From Diploptera punctata (Eukaryota > Arthropoda > Insecta > Blattodea > Blaberidae), in contig JASPKZ010007247.1 in assembly GCA_030220185.1 (NCBI GenBank), positions 1,259,501 through 1,323,500 on the forward strand: DNA of 64,000 bases, written 5' to 3'. The notes under the pieces were generated by a model. That model searched no databases and was not told where the DNA came from. It saw only the letters and a program-made list of their open reading frames with translations. This document shows, piece after piece, positions 10,418-21,725 of this stretch. The first letter of the stretch is position 1; the number at the start of each line of letters is the position of its first letter. A program made the translations under genes and the position numbers.

Positions 10418-10457
<40 letters not shown>
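10418..10457. repeat. (TA)n microsatellite, right flank
   Basis: About 20 TA units, mirroring the tract at 10002-10044. Confidence 0.95.
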
Positions 10458-10460
<3 letters not shown>

Positions 10461-10694
10461 AAATGTCTTCAGACATTTTTTTTATCCAATGTCACCAGGT
10501 TGCCTTACGATATTTCTGCTAATATTTCCTTTACTGACGGAACTATAACTCACTTTTGAGGTTGGGGTGCTTGGGAGGCAGAGTTGTTACCCAGATAATA
10601 TGATAGGTGATACTTGATAACGAAGCACCAAGAGAGTCCTTAGTTCTAAAGAAAAATAGTAAGTAGAAAATATTAGTTTCATTATAAAATAAAA

Positions 10695-11026
10695 GTCCAC
10701 CGCCGTGGTCTCGAGGTAGCGTGCTGCCTTGTCATGCAGCGGGCCCGGGTTCGATCCCAGGTCGGAGCAGTTTTTCTGGGTGAGGCTTTTATCAGGGTTT
10801 TTCCTCACCTGTAAGACAAATGTCAGGAAAACTTTAAGGCCCAAACGGTCCCCGAAATCATATGGCCATTATCATCATCATCATTATTTATCATCATCCT
10901 TCACCGGTGTGGAAAGCAACGGGAAGCTACCACACCTACAATTCCCTAGTAAAGCTGCAAAGCATAGCATGATAATGCTATGATTGCAGTGAAAGACCTG
11001 CCCTCGGGCAGAATTACTATGGATGG
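10695..11026 (+). mobile_element. SINE-B copy (full length)
   Basis: tRNA-like head GTCCACCGCCGTGGTCTCGA, B box GGGTTCGATCCC, central CTGTAAGACAAATGTCAGG and 3' part GCAGAATTACTATGGATGG. A perfect 11-bp target duplication ATAAAATAAAA flanks it (10684-10694 and 11027-11037). Other copies: 15588-15847 (-), 20310-20666 (-), 50620-50957 (+), plus a fragment at 5290. Confidence 0.9.
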
Positions 11027-11049
11027 ATAAAATAAAACTAATAAATATA

Positions 11050-12378
11050 CAGGGTGGACCGCTCGAATGGACCTAATTTCAATTGCTTGTTACTGGCAAA
11101 CGGTTGAAGATAGAAACTTAAAACAACGTTCATAGTACAGAAAAACTCACCAAGTTTCGAATCCTGTCGGTAGATGGCACAAAGATACGTTTCTCGTTCT
11201 TAGATTTAATTGTTTGTGAAAATGGCGACTCCGCAGATGAAAGCGCAAGCTGTTTTGTGGTATGCGGAGTTTAAATCAATCATTAGAGTTCAAAGGGAGT
11301 TCCGGCGTGTGTTTAACCGTGATGCTCCAACTGCTAGAAGCATAAAGAAGTGGCGTGATACATTATTAGCTACAGGATCTGTGTTGAAGAAGCATGGTGG
11401 TGGTCGCAGAGCATCCGATGAAATGGTAGCAATGTGTTCAAGCCGCATTTGAGCGAAGCCCCCGGAAGTCATTAAGAAGAGCTTCGCGGGAACTTCAAAT
11501 ACCAAAATCGACATTACAACGGATTGTCCACAAACGCCTCAAACTGCACGCATATAAAGTGCAGTTAGTGCAACGTCTGGAGCCGAATGACATGCCGAAA
11601 CGAGTGGAATTCGCCAATACGATGCTGGACCGTCTCCGGCGCTGATCCTGACTTCATGACCAAGATTTTCTTCTCGGACGAAGCCACTTTCCATTTGTCA
11701 GGCAAGGTAAACCGGCATAATGTGCGGATCTGGGGATCGGAGAATCCTCACGCTATTCAAGAGCATGTTCGTGATAGTCCGAAGATGAATGTTTGGTGCA
11801 GTTTGTCACATAATAAGGTCATTGGACCGTTTTTCTTCGCCGAGAAAAACTGTTCGTGGTACCACATATCTTGACATGCTGGAGCAGTTCTTCTTTCCAC
11901 AAATTGAACAACTGCAGCCTAACATCGTTTTCCAGCAAGATGGTGCTCCTCCCCACTGGTCCAATGAAGTTCGTACGACTTTGGACAACATTTTCCCTGG
12001 CCGTTGGATTGGTAGGGGAGGACCAATCGCGTGGCCCCCGAGATCTCCCGATTTAACACCACTGGATTTCTTTCTCTGGGGCTATGTCAAAGATAAAGTT
12101 TACACCACCCCAGTCAAAGACCTTCGTGATCTTCGTGAGCGCATCATAGAGGCTATTGAGAACATTCCAGAAGACATACTCCAACGTACTTGGCAAGAAA
12201 TTGTTCATCGCTTTGATATCGTCACAGTGACTGCTGGGGCTCATATAGAGATGTGGTGATCTGGATATCAAAACTTGGTGAGTTTTTCTGTAATATGAAC
12301 GTTGTTTTAAGTTTCTATCTTCAACCGTTTGCCAGTAACAAGCAATTGAAATTAGGTCCATTCGAGCGGTCCACCCTG
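11050..12378 (+). mobile_element. second mariner-type transposon, 108-bp TIRs
   Basis: Ends CAGGGTGGACCGCTCGAATG match in inverse orientation. The TIRs span 11050-11157 and 12271-12378, with TA duplicated outside (11048-11049 and 12379-12380). Length 1329 bp. Its transposase resembles that of the 3198 element (shared FSDEATFHLSGKVNRHNVRI), but the TIR sequences differ completely, so it is a sister family. Confidence 0.93.
11222..12259 (+). pseudogene. mariner-type transposase, three frame breaks
   Basis: The ATG at 11222 starts MATPQMKAQAVLWY with an HTH region. The frame breaks near 11440, again near 11640 and near 11850. The catalytic domain shows FFSDEATFHLSG, FQQDGAPPHW and WPPRSPDLTPLDFFLWGYV, ending AGAHIEMW at 12259. 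I count 36 residues between the second and third aspartates, unlike 41 in the 3370 copy. No functional enzyme is expected. Confidence 0.88.
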
Positions 12379-12399
12379 TATAAGTCAAGCTCTAAAGGT

Positions 12400-12665
12400 T
12401 TCAGAAAACCCTTTGGATAGTAGGAGGTTAAGGCTCCCAGCTTTCTAGTCAATCGGTACGAGATGTCGGTCCTGCATTACAACCGCCTTTATCGTCAGAA
12501 CAAACGCCCGACACTCATTTCCGTTAGAGGTTGAATCAACCTCATAACCATGGTGCTGCCAGAATGTTTAGGCCAGTTTAAAAATTCTTACCCCCCCCCA
12601 ATTTCCAGCTTCTAAGCGTATTGCCTTAACCAACTAAGCTACGGCATGCCACCTCCCCCTCCACT
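12400..12665 (-). mobile_element. SINE-E copy with tRNA-like head
   Basis: The minus strand begins GGTGGCATGCCGTAGCTTAG and contains A box TAGCTTAGTTGGTTAAGGC. A C/G run replaces the normal B-box area. The distal part GTAGTAGGAGGTTAAGGCT recurs at 32487-32585. Confidence 0.5.
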
Positions 12666-13316
12666 TAATCTAAATTCCAGACCATGGGCGTCCACAGGAA
12701 TAATTACCTTCATGAAAAAAAACTCTTCTGTCTGAAATCTCAAAACTGTAGTCAGAAGTTTTGATCACACGGATTATAACATGCCAAAATGAGTCTTCAT
12801 GAAAATTATAATATACTTTTATTTGTTTGTGGGCAACCGCTTGGGATTTTATAAAAGTAATGTTTTCTTAAATTAAAACATAGACCTACGTAAGCGTTGA
12901 AACAAAAGCACAGAAATAAATTATTATTCACAGAAATGAAAAACGATATTATACAAGAGATTGAAGAAATCCAACTAAGATGGTATGGGCATACAGTGGA
13001 GGAAATTGGTATAAAGTCACTAACTTTTAGTAATAATACAACCTGAAATATTTATGCAAATACCGTATGTGTGTCATAGATTACATATAATTATCTTGGA
13101 CATAATTTCATACAGGTCTCCTCATTTTGTATGTATTATATATGTAAATAATACGTAAAATCTAATAAAACCCTGTCCTATGGGTGGAAATCGGTATAAA
13201 GGCAGGTCAACTTCTGGCTCTTACGGAGGCATAAATGTAAACAAAACACTGCAATTACATGGAGACGACGTCTCTGTGAGCATCGTTCATCAGTTACAAG
13301 TCAGCAGTACGTACAA

Positions 13317-14661
13317 TGCCACGTGGAAAGCCTCTATCAAATGAAGAGAAATCAAGAATTGTGCCTTCAAGGAGATGGGCCTTTCCAATAAACAAATACC
13401 TACGAAATTTGGGCTTCAAGATGTGTCATTGATAATTTTGTCAAACTGGGCTCACAATATGGGAAAAAGCGGGAAATATGGACGGACAAGAAAATTGTCT
13501 GAGCGCACTAAACGTCTCATTTTACGTAAAGCAAAAGGTAAGAGTATGTTTTCTTCTCAAATCCAGGCTGATTTGAAGTTGCCAGTAACAGCCAGACGAG
13601 TATGACAAATTCTGTCAGAAGACAAGAACCTAAAATTAAAATAAAAAAAACCACCTCTGAACGATGCACATAAGAAGGTTGGAATGACTTTTGCTGAAGA
13701 ACACATGTCCTGGACCTCAGAATGGAATAAAGTAATGTTCAGTGATGAGTCCGATTGAGGGTCTTTCCACTTTTCAGCGGTTGCCCTTTTACCAGCCGGC
13801 TGCTGGCCCTTCACATCCACATGTGTCAATCACAGAGGTAGATGATCAACAGCCAGTGTAGGGGTGACATGTGGTTAGCATGTCGAGTCCCCCAGCCGTT
13901 GTAGCTGGTTCCTCAACCTGGAGCCGCTACTTACTGTAGATACCCAATTGCCTCACGATGCTGGGTGGGCACTGGTCCCATACTGGCCGAAATACCATGA
14001 GAAAATTTCTTCCCCCATGGAGACTCGAACCAGCGCAAGTCCCGTAGCTCTGCGCCAAGGCTTCCTACCTTAACCGCTCGGCTACGGCGCGGGACTCAGT
14101 GATGAGAAGAAGTTTAATCTGGACGGGCCTGATAGCCTTCAGTATTACTGGAACGACCTCCGTACTGAAGAGCAAGTTAGAATGAGTGGAAACTTCGGTG
14201 GTGGAGGCGTTATGATTTGGGCAGCATTCTGCTTTAAAGGAAGATCAAAAATAGCATGGCTACGCATCAAGATTAATTCTGAGTCCTACACTGAGGAGCT
14301 TCTGGAGTCCTGATTGATACGAATGTATGAGAAATTTGGCGAAGATCTAATTTTTCAGCCAGATAATACTTCCATTCACATGTCTGCCAAATCAAAGGAG
14401 TGGTTCAGGAAGAAAGAAATACCACTTTTGACGTGGCCAGTCAGAAGTCCTGATTTAAATCCGATTGAGAACTTATGGGGGATCCTGGCAAGGCGTGTGT
14501 ATCGCAATGGACGGCAGTTTGGGACAGTGACTGAGCAGAAAAATGTTATTCAGGAAGAGTGGGCTTCAATCTCAGTGGAAGAAATAAACACCCTCATCAA
14601 GTCAATGCCAAAGAGAATCTTCCAAGTAATTAACAACAATGGAGGTTCAACTAAATTTTAG
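13317..14661 (+). pseudogene. Tc1-like DD34E transposase, broken
   Basis: Starts MPRGKPLSNEEKSRI, then shifts frame. The HTH part has KYGRTRKLSERTKRLI, the catalytic core MFSDES before the SINE and KKFNLDGPDSLQYYW after it, GGGGVMIWAAF, and FQPDNTSIH...SPDLNPIENLWG. Between the second D and the E I count 34 residues, the Tc1 spacing. It has at least one frameshift, an internal TGA after the HTH, a stop near 14312 and the SINE insertion. Inactive. Confidence 0.9.
13750..14095 (-). mobile_element. SINE-A copy 2, inside the Tc1 transposase
   Basis: The head on the minus strand is GTCCCGCGCCGTAGCCGAGC with A box TAGCCGAGCGGTTAAGG and B box GGTTCGAGTCTCC. An 11-bp duplication TCAGTGATGAG flanks it (13739-13749 and 14096-14106). 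The duplicated codons belong to the transposase FSDE motif. Confidence 0.92.
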
Positions 14662-15120
14662 AACTTTGTTGTAAACTTTGCGCTCAGTCTTTTTGGTTTA
14701 ATCTGTGAAATACACAAAGTGCCTTTATACTAATTTCCGCCCATATGTGAGAGTGGTTTCAGTTTTCATGTACTTTGTTGGACGGAAATGGATAATTAAT
14801 TTTGACATTATTTGTGTGTGTGTGTGTTTTATATTCAATCACCTCCTAAGTTAATATAGAAAAATGCCAAAGAAAGAGTAAATAAACTCGTGTTAACACT
14901 TTTAACAAGTGCCTTTATACCAATTTCCTCCACTGTATAATGAGAAGAAGGGACGCAGAAACAAACAAAGAAGTATTGAAATCGATACCTCGGAAACGTG
15001 GTAGACCAAAGCCAACGTGGATAAAGGTAATTCAAGACAACATGAAGAAGATAAATATGACAGAAGCAGACACGCAAGATCGGGAAGTGTGGAAGAAGAA
15101 AATGGTATATTTTGGCTGAG

Positions 15121-15549
15121 GATACTTGCGCATATAACAGAAACATACCTCAAATAAATAAAGAAAATATTTTCAGCAAACTCTTCTACTAGAAAAGTTC
15201 TGTATTAAAAAATGATAGAATGAAATTCTTAATGCAAGACGAGTGTCTTTGTGTAAGTGTATTGTATAAATAATTATTATTACTTTGATATTAAGTGTAT
15301 TATATAAATCATTACTATTACTTTGATATTAAACAATCAAAAACTGTACTGATTTAAGTTTTGTGTCACTGTTTCTTTCTGAGAGTCTTTACATAAGCGA
15401 CACTCATAAATTGTGGACCGTGTTATAGAAATAATTTTGCTATATACAGATCAGTTTTGGATTCACATAAAGATCCCCAAATAGGAGATCAAGAACAACA
15501 TTTGGTTTCTAGAGTAATATCACTTTTCACCAGAAAATCCAGTAAACAC
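15121..15549. other. unassigned sequence
   Basis: AT-rich. Short imperfect duplication of TATTACTTTGATATTAA near 15285 and 15315. No gene recognised. Confidence 0.4.
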
Positions 15550-15551
15550 TA

Positions 15552-15582
<31 letters not shown>
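15550..15582. repeat. (TA)n microsatellite
   Basis: Lies directly beside SINE-B; another TA tract follows its other end, so the SINE probably landed in a TA tract. Confidence 0.9.
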
Positions 15583-15584
<2 letters not shown>

Positions 15585-15587
15585 CTC

Positions 15588-15844
15588 CACAGTAATTCTG
15601 CCCGAAGGCAGGTCCTTCACTGCAATCATAGCATTTTCATGCTATGCTTGCAGCTTTACTAGGGAACTGTAGGTGTGGTAGCTTCCCGTTGCTTTCCACA
15701 CCGGTGAAGGATGATGATGATGACCGTTTGGCCCTTTTGTCTTACAGGTGAGGAAAAACTCCGATAAAAACTGCCCCGACCGCGGATCGAATCCGGGCCC
15801 GCTGCGTGACAAGGCAGCACGCTACCTCGAGACCACAGCGGTGG

Positions 15845-15847
<3 letters not shown>
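15588..15847 (-). mobile_element. SINE-B copy inside a TA tract
   Basis: Head on the minus strand TGTCCACCGCTGTGGTCTCG, B box near GGATTCGATCC, 3' end GGCAGAATTACTGTGGAG. Parts of the centre are deleted relative to 10695-11026. Confidence 0.87.

Positions 15848-15911
<64 letters not shown>
15848..15911. repeat. (TA)n-(TG)n compound microsatellite
   Basis: About 45 bases of TA followed by about 19 bases of TG. Confidence 0.93.
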
Positions 15912-15914
15912 AGA

Positions 15915-16292
15915 AGCCGTCTAGTGTACCTGCTGGCAAGGGAGACTTTCCTTATCGAGGACTTGAAAACAGCATACCTACTACCAACAACAGAACCCTA
16001 TGAACATGCGCTACAAAGACTACGCAGGAAAATAGAGCAAGTATGGCCGGAATTCTTCAGCACCGGAGCGATGATAGACAGGAACTGGACAGAAGCAAAT
16101 TTCCAGATACGACACGTCATCACAAGATTAAGCGTGCATGGTTTCCACCACCTATTGTGTAGAGATAAAACATTCCATGACCCGAAGATGTCATGCATAT
16201 GCGAAGTGTGTGAAAAGAAATGCGAAAGATATCACATCGAAACATGTACACAAAGAACAAAAACAATTTGTGATTACGCAAGACCAAGTTAG
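15915..16292 (+). pseudogene. probable LINE C-terminal fragment with zinc-binding motif
   Basis: An open frame of about 125 codons ends with CICEVCEKKCERYHIETC, a C-x2-C...H-x4-C pattern like the cysteine/histidine tail of some jockey/R1-group LINE proteins. The preceding part (WPEFFSTGAMIDRNWTEANF) has the look of a LINE RNase-H-to-tail region but I cannot prove that. The 5' part merges into the microsatellite, so any ORF start is artificial. Confidence 0.4.
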
Positions 16293-17635
16293 TGTTAGTG
16301 ATTGTTAGCTGTGTTATCAGCTTTGCACATTTGTGCGCATATATATTTATCGTAACTAGACTTCAGGGCAGAAGACGACAATTATCTTAAAATAACAGTG
16401 CATGCAAATAATTCTGCTACTTGGTGGTCTCGGGAGCGAATGAAAGCAGTAAGTATTTCATAAGTCATGAGTGTTCCTTTATTCTCAGGTAGTATGCCAT
16501 TGTATCGCTTGCAATTCCCCGTGCCCCCCTTCGTCCCGTGCTTTCATTCTCTTCGTCTGTGGACTGTACATCCGCCTATTAATACATGAGTCATGGGTTT
16601 GTTGTCTATGATTTTTTCGGATAACGGAAATTCGACGAAGTGACTTCCTTTATAGGAGAAATGAATAGCAACCGGTCCAGTGTAACGTAGAACTTTGGCA
16701 TAATAATGAACCTTCGATTTTAAGTTGTAGGAACTCATCCCCTGGTCATGATAACGAATTTGTAGTATAAATAGGCAACATGAAACACATCAAATGAAGT
16801 ATTCTTAATTATATTATTAAAACACACCATATACGTCGTGCTAACAAGTGGTTGTATCATCAGAGGTCCCTTATTTCAGTCCTGAGATTCATTTATATAT
16901 CGTAAATCGATACGGGACCCACGACTTCCGAAGGAAGCTATTATCTATTATATTTTACGCCCTGAAAAGAATCCATAAACCCGCATACAATAAACTAAGT
17001 AATCCCTAATCGACCGGGACTGACAATCTTGGCTAGTATTTATGTATTAAATTCGTCGTTAAATCTTTTCACACCAAGTTCTTTTCTCTAAAATGTTGTG
17101 TCTTTATATAAATTAGTTTATAATACCAAAGCCAATACTTTTGTATTTTTTTTACATTCGTATTTGTGAACACAGATGGCCATGTGATTAAACCGACAAG
17201 GTGAAAAAAAAAAGTTCACAATAATCATATTTATATTTCTGCCCTGAAAAAAAAAAAAAAAAGAAGTGTAAGCGACATTTTACAACATAAATACTGGATA
17301 CTTTATAGTAGAGAAAAACATTTCAAGTTGATACCATAACAATGGTACTAACCTATTAATAAATTCTATGCAGTGACAGCTCTGATAATAATAACTGTTA
17401 TTAAAATAACAATCATAAATAAACGTTACAATAAATACATTTATTTCCCGGTGAGTTGGCTCAAGCAATACTTCAAACACCAGTGCCGACAACTTACAAT
17501 TTTTTCCTGGTATTTCTCAGTCTTCAAGACAAATTCTGGCCCGGAATTTCATTACCACGATTCAGATTAATAATTTCTTAGTATCATTAAAAGTGAGAAG
17601 CAAATGGTAAGATATTAATTAGTCTTCCAGCTCTA
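16293..17635. other. unassigned sequence
   Basis: Contains an unrecognised 64-codon minus-strand frame (16544-16738) without splice support. Poly(A) runs lie near 17205 and 17250. Nothing else recognised. Confidence 0.35.
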
Positions 17636-17875
17636 GGTCCTGACTTCGCATCTCGTTGAATTCGTGGTGGACGAATCGGGGCCAAGGCATATTTTCCTTG
17701 GGGTTTCTCCCGTTTTCTCCTACCAAAAAATTGATTCCATCATTTCTCCATATTCATGTTATCCATTTCCTTTCGTTTCATTTCATCTGCTCCTGTGATG
17801 GTGCTACAGGCCTGATTAGCCGGCAACCGTGTACATCATAAACTTTCAATAACAGGAGATTCATCTCATCTCATC
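17636..17875 (+). repeat. possible SINE tail
   Basis: CCTTGGGGTTTCTCCCGTTTTC followed by CCAT/TTTC-rich sequence and a TCATC repeat resembles tails of insect tRNA-derived SINEs from memory. No head or second copy was seen here. Confidence 0.25.
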
Positions 17876-18269
17876 TCTTGACTTGGCATTACGATAGACA
17901 CGAGTACAGGGTTTACTATTAAAAATGAACAAACGCCATACGATCTTATATATTAAATAAGAATGGAATAAAAATAAATATTGTCTTCTGTCATACGACG
18001 AATGAACAATATTATACAACAATATGAAGCAATCTTGTTATTACTATCCTTAAAATACATGGTTCAAATTAAGAAAATAATTACTTCTGTCAAGCTGCAT
18101 AGTTTCATAGAATATACCAGCGCAAATTAATTTTAAAATATAAAATGTCAGCACTAATGAGCAGTGCGTGTGTAAACAAATGCCACGCCTCTTTCAGATC
18201 CTGGGGATAACATTCACACCGGCAAAAGCGTGATCGATACAAAAAATATATATTATAATTAAAACTTAC

Positions 18270-18419
18270 AGAACATTTGATTTCTCTATTTGTTGATAAT
18301 CTCCGATGGAATGATTTAGCCGGTTCGGTTTCTCCATCGCTTTCGGATGATTCTTCTCCAGTTTGTTCACTGCTAATTCTTCGAGCGCCACCACTTCCGT
18401 GTTTTCCTCCAGACGCCAT
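18270..18419 (-). CDS. orphan first coding exon, unknown Ser/Glu-rich protein
   Basis: Reading right to left, an ATG at 18419 starts 50 codons (MASGGKHGSGGARRISSEQT, then GEESSESDGETEPAKSFHRR, then LSTNREIKCS). They end exactly at a consensus donor TCT|GTAAGTTTTAA. The sequence is locally GC-richer than its surroundings, low in complexity and acidic, typical of a disordered N-terminus. An in-frame ATG lies upstream at 18464 or before, but MASGG is the better start by composition. I could not find the next exon within the minus-strand sequence below 18270. The product is not recognised. Codon-like composition plus a perfect donor is the main support. Confidence 0.5.
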
Positions 18420-18849
18420 AGTGCTTTTCAACGTTTTCAACAGTTTACACTTGTGATACAACAACCCGTAAATGAAGTATCAACATAACGCGTCACGACT
18501 CACGATCCAATTGCTCATTTCACGCAACTCTCGGCATAACTATCGAAATACTCGCCAGATGGGAGTACTTGATAATATCGTACTTTATTTGGCTCCGATA
18601 GCTCAATCTGTTATTTTATTTTCACTCCTACTTAGATGTCACGTCAATATCAAGAAAACTATGTATATTTCAATATATTACATATTTTCTAAAATGAAAG
18701 CGGAGTTTTAATACAGACGTAAACAATCGGAACAGAAAACTCGTGAACAGAAATTTTAATACTTTTAAAAACATTATACCAGAGGTATAATTCTTATTGA
18801 TTGAAATATACAATTATAAATTTAATCACTTAAAGTAAAATTTTATTAG
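18420..18849. other. region upstream of the orphan exon
   Basis: Would hold the 5' UTR and promoter of the 18270-18419 gene. I see no clear TATA box or initiator. No other gene. Confidence 0.3.
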
Positions 18850-19475
18850 AGACAAGCTCATAACCGGCGTGCGCTGCTACACATAAATAAATGATGTGAT
18901 TTGCATTTAGTTGAATAAATAAAAGGAAAAATAAATATAAATTTATATAATTTTTAGATACCCCGTGCTGATTACCCGGCGTTGCCCGGGAATTTACGCA
19001 TCCCGATGTACTTGGCATAAATGAGCTGCAAGATAAAATTCGTTATTTTGAGTTATCAATAAAAGAATACCCGCCGTGCGCTGCTATGCTTGCCCGGGAA
19101 CCTACTTATACCAAACTTCTTGGCATCAATGAAAGACAAAAATAGCTATTGTGAGTTATCCTTACAATATAAACATATGTTGTCGCGGACTTTTCTGTAG
19201 AGTTTCTTGAGATGTTCAATTTTGTGTACATTACTTTTATGTATTTGTTATCATTTAGGCAGCATAAGTCATTTAAGGGTAAAAAATGGGACTTCTTCAC
19301 ATTTTTCACTACAAAGGGTGTAGGAGTTTAGTATCTCAACTCTCTTATAGCCTATGTTCATCCCGGGAATCTCCTGAACATTTAAAAAAAAACTCCATCA
19401 CAATCGGATCAATGGTATGGCCGCACAAAAAGTATGAACAAACAAACATTCATTTGTACATATTACGAGTAGATA
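18850..19475 (-). mobile_element. Helitron-like element, copy 2
   Basis: Inverse copy of 8695-9479. Shared parts include AATGAATGTTTGTTTGTTC at its 5' side and GTTCATCCCGGGAATCTCCT, with GCAACGCCGGGTAATCAGC near its 3' side. The extreme 3' end is altered, so the right boundary is uncertain. Confidence 0.5.
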
Positions 19476-19479
19476 GGGA

Positions 19480-20301
19480 ATTTGCATGGATTCTATTTAA
19501 ATGACAGTTAAAGCTAGTATACAATAATTAAAAAAACCTACCCATGGTTCATCAGGCATGGTTGGCCAGCACTCTTGTCATTCACAGATCTCTATATATA
19601 AGGGTTCATCTCATCCTGAGTTGGTCACGAGTTAGGGTATTTTTTTTCTATTTTTATGAAGAAAATTCCTTGAAACTTCTGGAAGTGAGGTTAACTATGT
19701 GTTCAATCTTTAGTTACAGCAGGTAATCTGAATAATACAGACCCTCCAGCTGCTTTAGCTCAATCTGAATTGTTCAAATGAATGAATGATTCAGATTGGT
19801 AAAACTTAGGTATGTTATGTGAGAGCTTTCCCAAACCCGACCACTGCCCTAAGGAGTGATTCTCTATGTATGTGAAAATCAAAGCCAAGTAAACTGAGAT
19901 CCATCATTTTGAAATCAGTTGTAATTTCAATTAATGTTACGAGTGACATCAAGTTTTAATAAATGATAAAAATCACGTTTCAAAAAAAAGGAAAAAAGGT
20001 ATTAGGTGAAAAGAAAACATTATTTGGGCAATTAATGTAAAATCTCCGCCACTCTGTATAGCCGAGTTATTTTAGCTGCTCTTCAGATCGTTAATCACAT
20101 ACAGATAACACAGATTAATCCCTCACAGGTGTAGATAAATGAAATGGATGAGAAGAGTATGGAGAAATGGTGGAATGAAATTGTGGCAGGAGAAAAACCT
20201 TCTTATGCTCTGTCCACCATGAAACCCACATGGAGTGACCGAGACTCATTCTCGGGACCCCAGCAGTGAGAGGTGAGCATCTAACTACTTGCGCCACCTT
20301 C
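19480..20301. other. unassigned sequence
   Basis: No supported gene. A TATA-like TATATATAAGG near 19596 has no linked ORF. Confidence 0.35.
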
Positions 20302-20309
20302 ATAAGAAT

Positions 20310-20666
20310 CCATCCATCCATAGTAATTCTGCCCAAGGGCAGGTCTTTCGCTGCAATCATAGCATTTTCAGTTTATGCTTTGCAGCTTTTACTAGGGAAT
20401 TGTAGGTGTGGTAGCTTCCCATTCCTTTCCACACCGGTGAAGGATGTTGATGATGATGAGATTAAATGATAATGATAAGGATGATGATGATGACTATATG
20501 ATTTCGGGGATCGTTTGGGCCTTAAAGTTTTCCTGACATTTGTCTTACAGGTGAGGAAAAACCCCGATAAAAACCTCCCCCAGAAAAACTGCTCCACCGG
20601 GGATCGAACCCGGGCCCGCTGCGTGACAAGGCAGCAAGCTACCTCGAGACCACAGTGGTGGACTTT
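20310..20666 (-). mobile_element. SINE-B copy
   Basis: Complete copy with head GTCCACCACTGTGGTCTCGA on the minus strand, B box GGGTTCGATCC and 3' end GAATTACTATGGATGG. An 8-bp target duplication ATAAGAAT is present at 20302-20309 and 20667-20674. An inner GATGATGATGA tract is expanded relative to other copies. Confidence 0.9.
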
Positions 20667-20669
20667 ATA

Positions 20670-21190
20670 AGAATAATGGTAGAAAATATATAACTTTATG
20701 TTATGGATATGACATTAATTGAAGGATTTTTAAACAATTCTGTTAAAAAAATTATATTCACTTTTGTACATATTCCTGATCCAAAAATGTGCACATTTCT
20801 CATTCTTTCTATTTTTTTAATATCTTAAATACATATTACTCGAGTTCCTTAATAGCACATGTCCATTGTATTCACAAATGTATTTCTTGAAAGATACTTG
20901 TGATTTTTCGTATGACTACATTTCTTATTAGACAAAGTTTCATCATTAAAACACATATTCTCAGATTGTCATTTGCAAGGGTTAATTTTTCTTGATTTCC
21001 TGAAAATGTACTCAACTGGACTTACACTGTTATGGAATTCATAATTTCAATTAAAAATCCGTTGTAGGCACAAATGTTTAATGAAAATGAAAATGTGACA
21101 GTATTTCAATATAATATGATCTGTACTGGATATTCAACTTCAAATCAAATATTAATATATTACATACACAAGAATTGCATCATAGAAAAA
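20670..21190. other. unassigned AT-rich sequence
   Basis: No gene or repeat recognised. Confidence 0.4.
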
Positions 21191-21194
21191 AAGG

Positions 21195-21725
21195 TGGTGG
21201 TGTTTTTTTTTATCCCTTGTATCTGGCTATGAAGCCAGATAGCATTGTTGCTATCTAATATATATAATGAATTAATTAGATCCAATCCAGAACTAAGTAA
21301 ACTAAACACAGCTAGTTTTAAAAAAGTAATTAAATTAATTATTTTAAATTAATTAAGTGAATAAAATTAATCATATGAATATTTTAAAAAATAAATATAA
21401 AGCATCTATTTTTGCTTATATTATTATAAATGAATATATAACTAATTACTTTCTTCTGTATTATTGCTTATAATCCATTACATTATATGATTTATATTAT
21501 TTTATGTTAGAATAAGTCTTATTCCCAATACATTATTATTTTTTATTTGTATGTGTCATCATTTATGTAAAAATAAAACTGGCCCTAACTTTAAATGTAT
21601 ATATTCTATTTATATTATTCATGTAACTGAACTGCACCCGAGCACGAGCACTTGCTCATTCGGGTGTCAATACTGTATATAACATTTATTTGTAAATAAA
21701 ATTTATTCTTATTATTAAAAAAAAA
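21195..21725 (+). repeat. probable retroposon 3' region with hairpins and poly(A)
   Basis: Two adjacent 7-bp hairpins (TCTGGCT-ATGA-AGCCAGA and GATAGCA-TTGT-TGCTATC) lie at about 21218-21258. A third, CACCCGA...TCGGGTG with inner GAGCA/TGCTC, lies at 21636-21667. It is followed by AATAAA near 21696 and an A-run at 21717-21725. Such 3' hairpins followed by poly(A) are seen in LINE 3' UTRs. No coding part remains. Confidence 0.45.

Larger units (their letters stand above)
12994..14935 (+). mobile_element. Tc1-type transposon with IR/DR ends, carrying a SINE
   Basis: Outer ends CAGTGGAGGAAATTGGTATA (12994 and 14935 inverted) lie next to duplicated TA. A second related motif lies inside each end: 13181-13204 and 14720-14743 (GGTGGAAATCGGTATAAAGG type). 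Two direct motifs in each terminal repeat, about 190 bp apart, is the IR/DR arrangement known from Tc1-like elements such as Sleeping Beauty. Length is 1942 bp including a 346-bp SINE and its 11-bp duplication. Confidence 0.88.
12926..15119 (+). pseudogene. LINE-U 3' coding fragment split by a Tc1 element
   Basis: 12926-12993 reads EMKNDIIQEIEEIQLRWYGH and, after the Tc1 element, 14936-15119 continues MRRRDAETNKEVLKSIPRKR, then RGRPKPTWIKVIQ and DREVWKKKMVYFG plus a stop. The frame is kept across the TA junction, which shows that the LINE was interrupted by a clean TA-targeted insertion. Confidence 0.85.

Noticed and set aside
16544..16738. 64-codon minus-strand frame
   Set aside because: Looks somewhat coding, but has no domain, no clear splice pair and no copy to compare.
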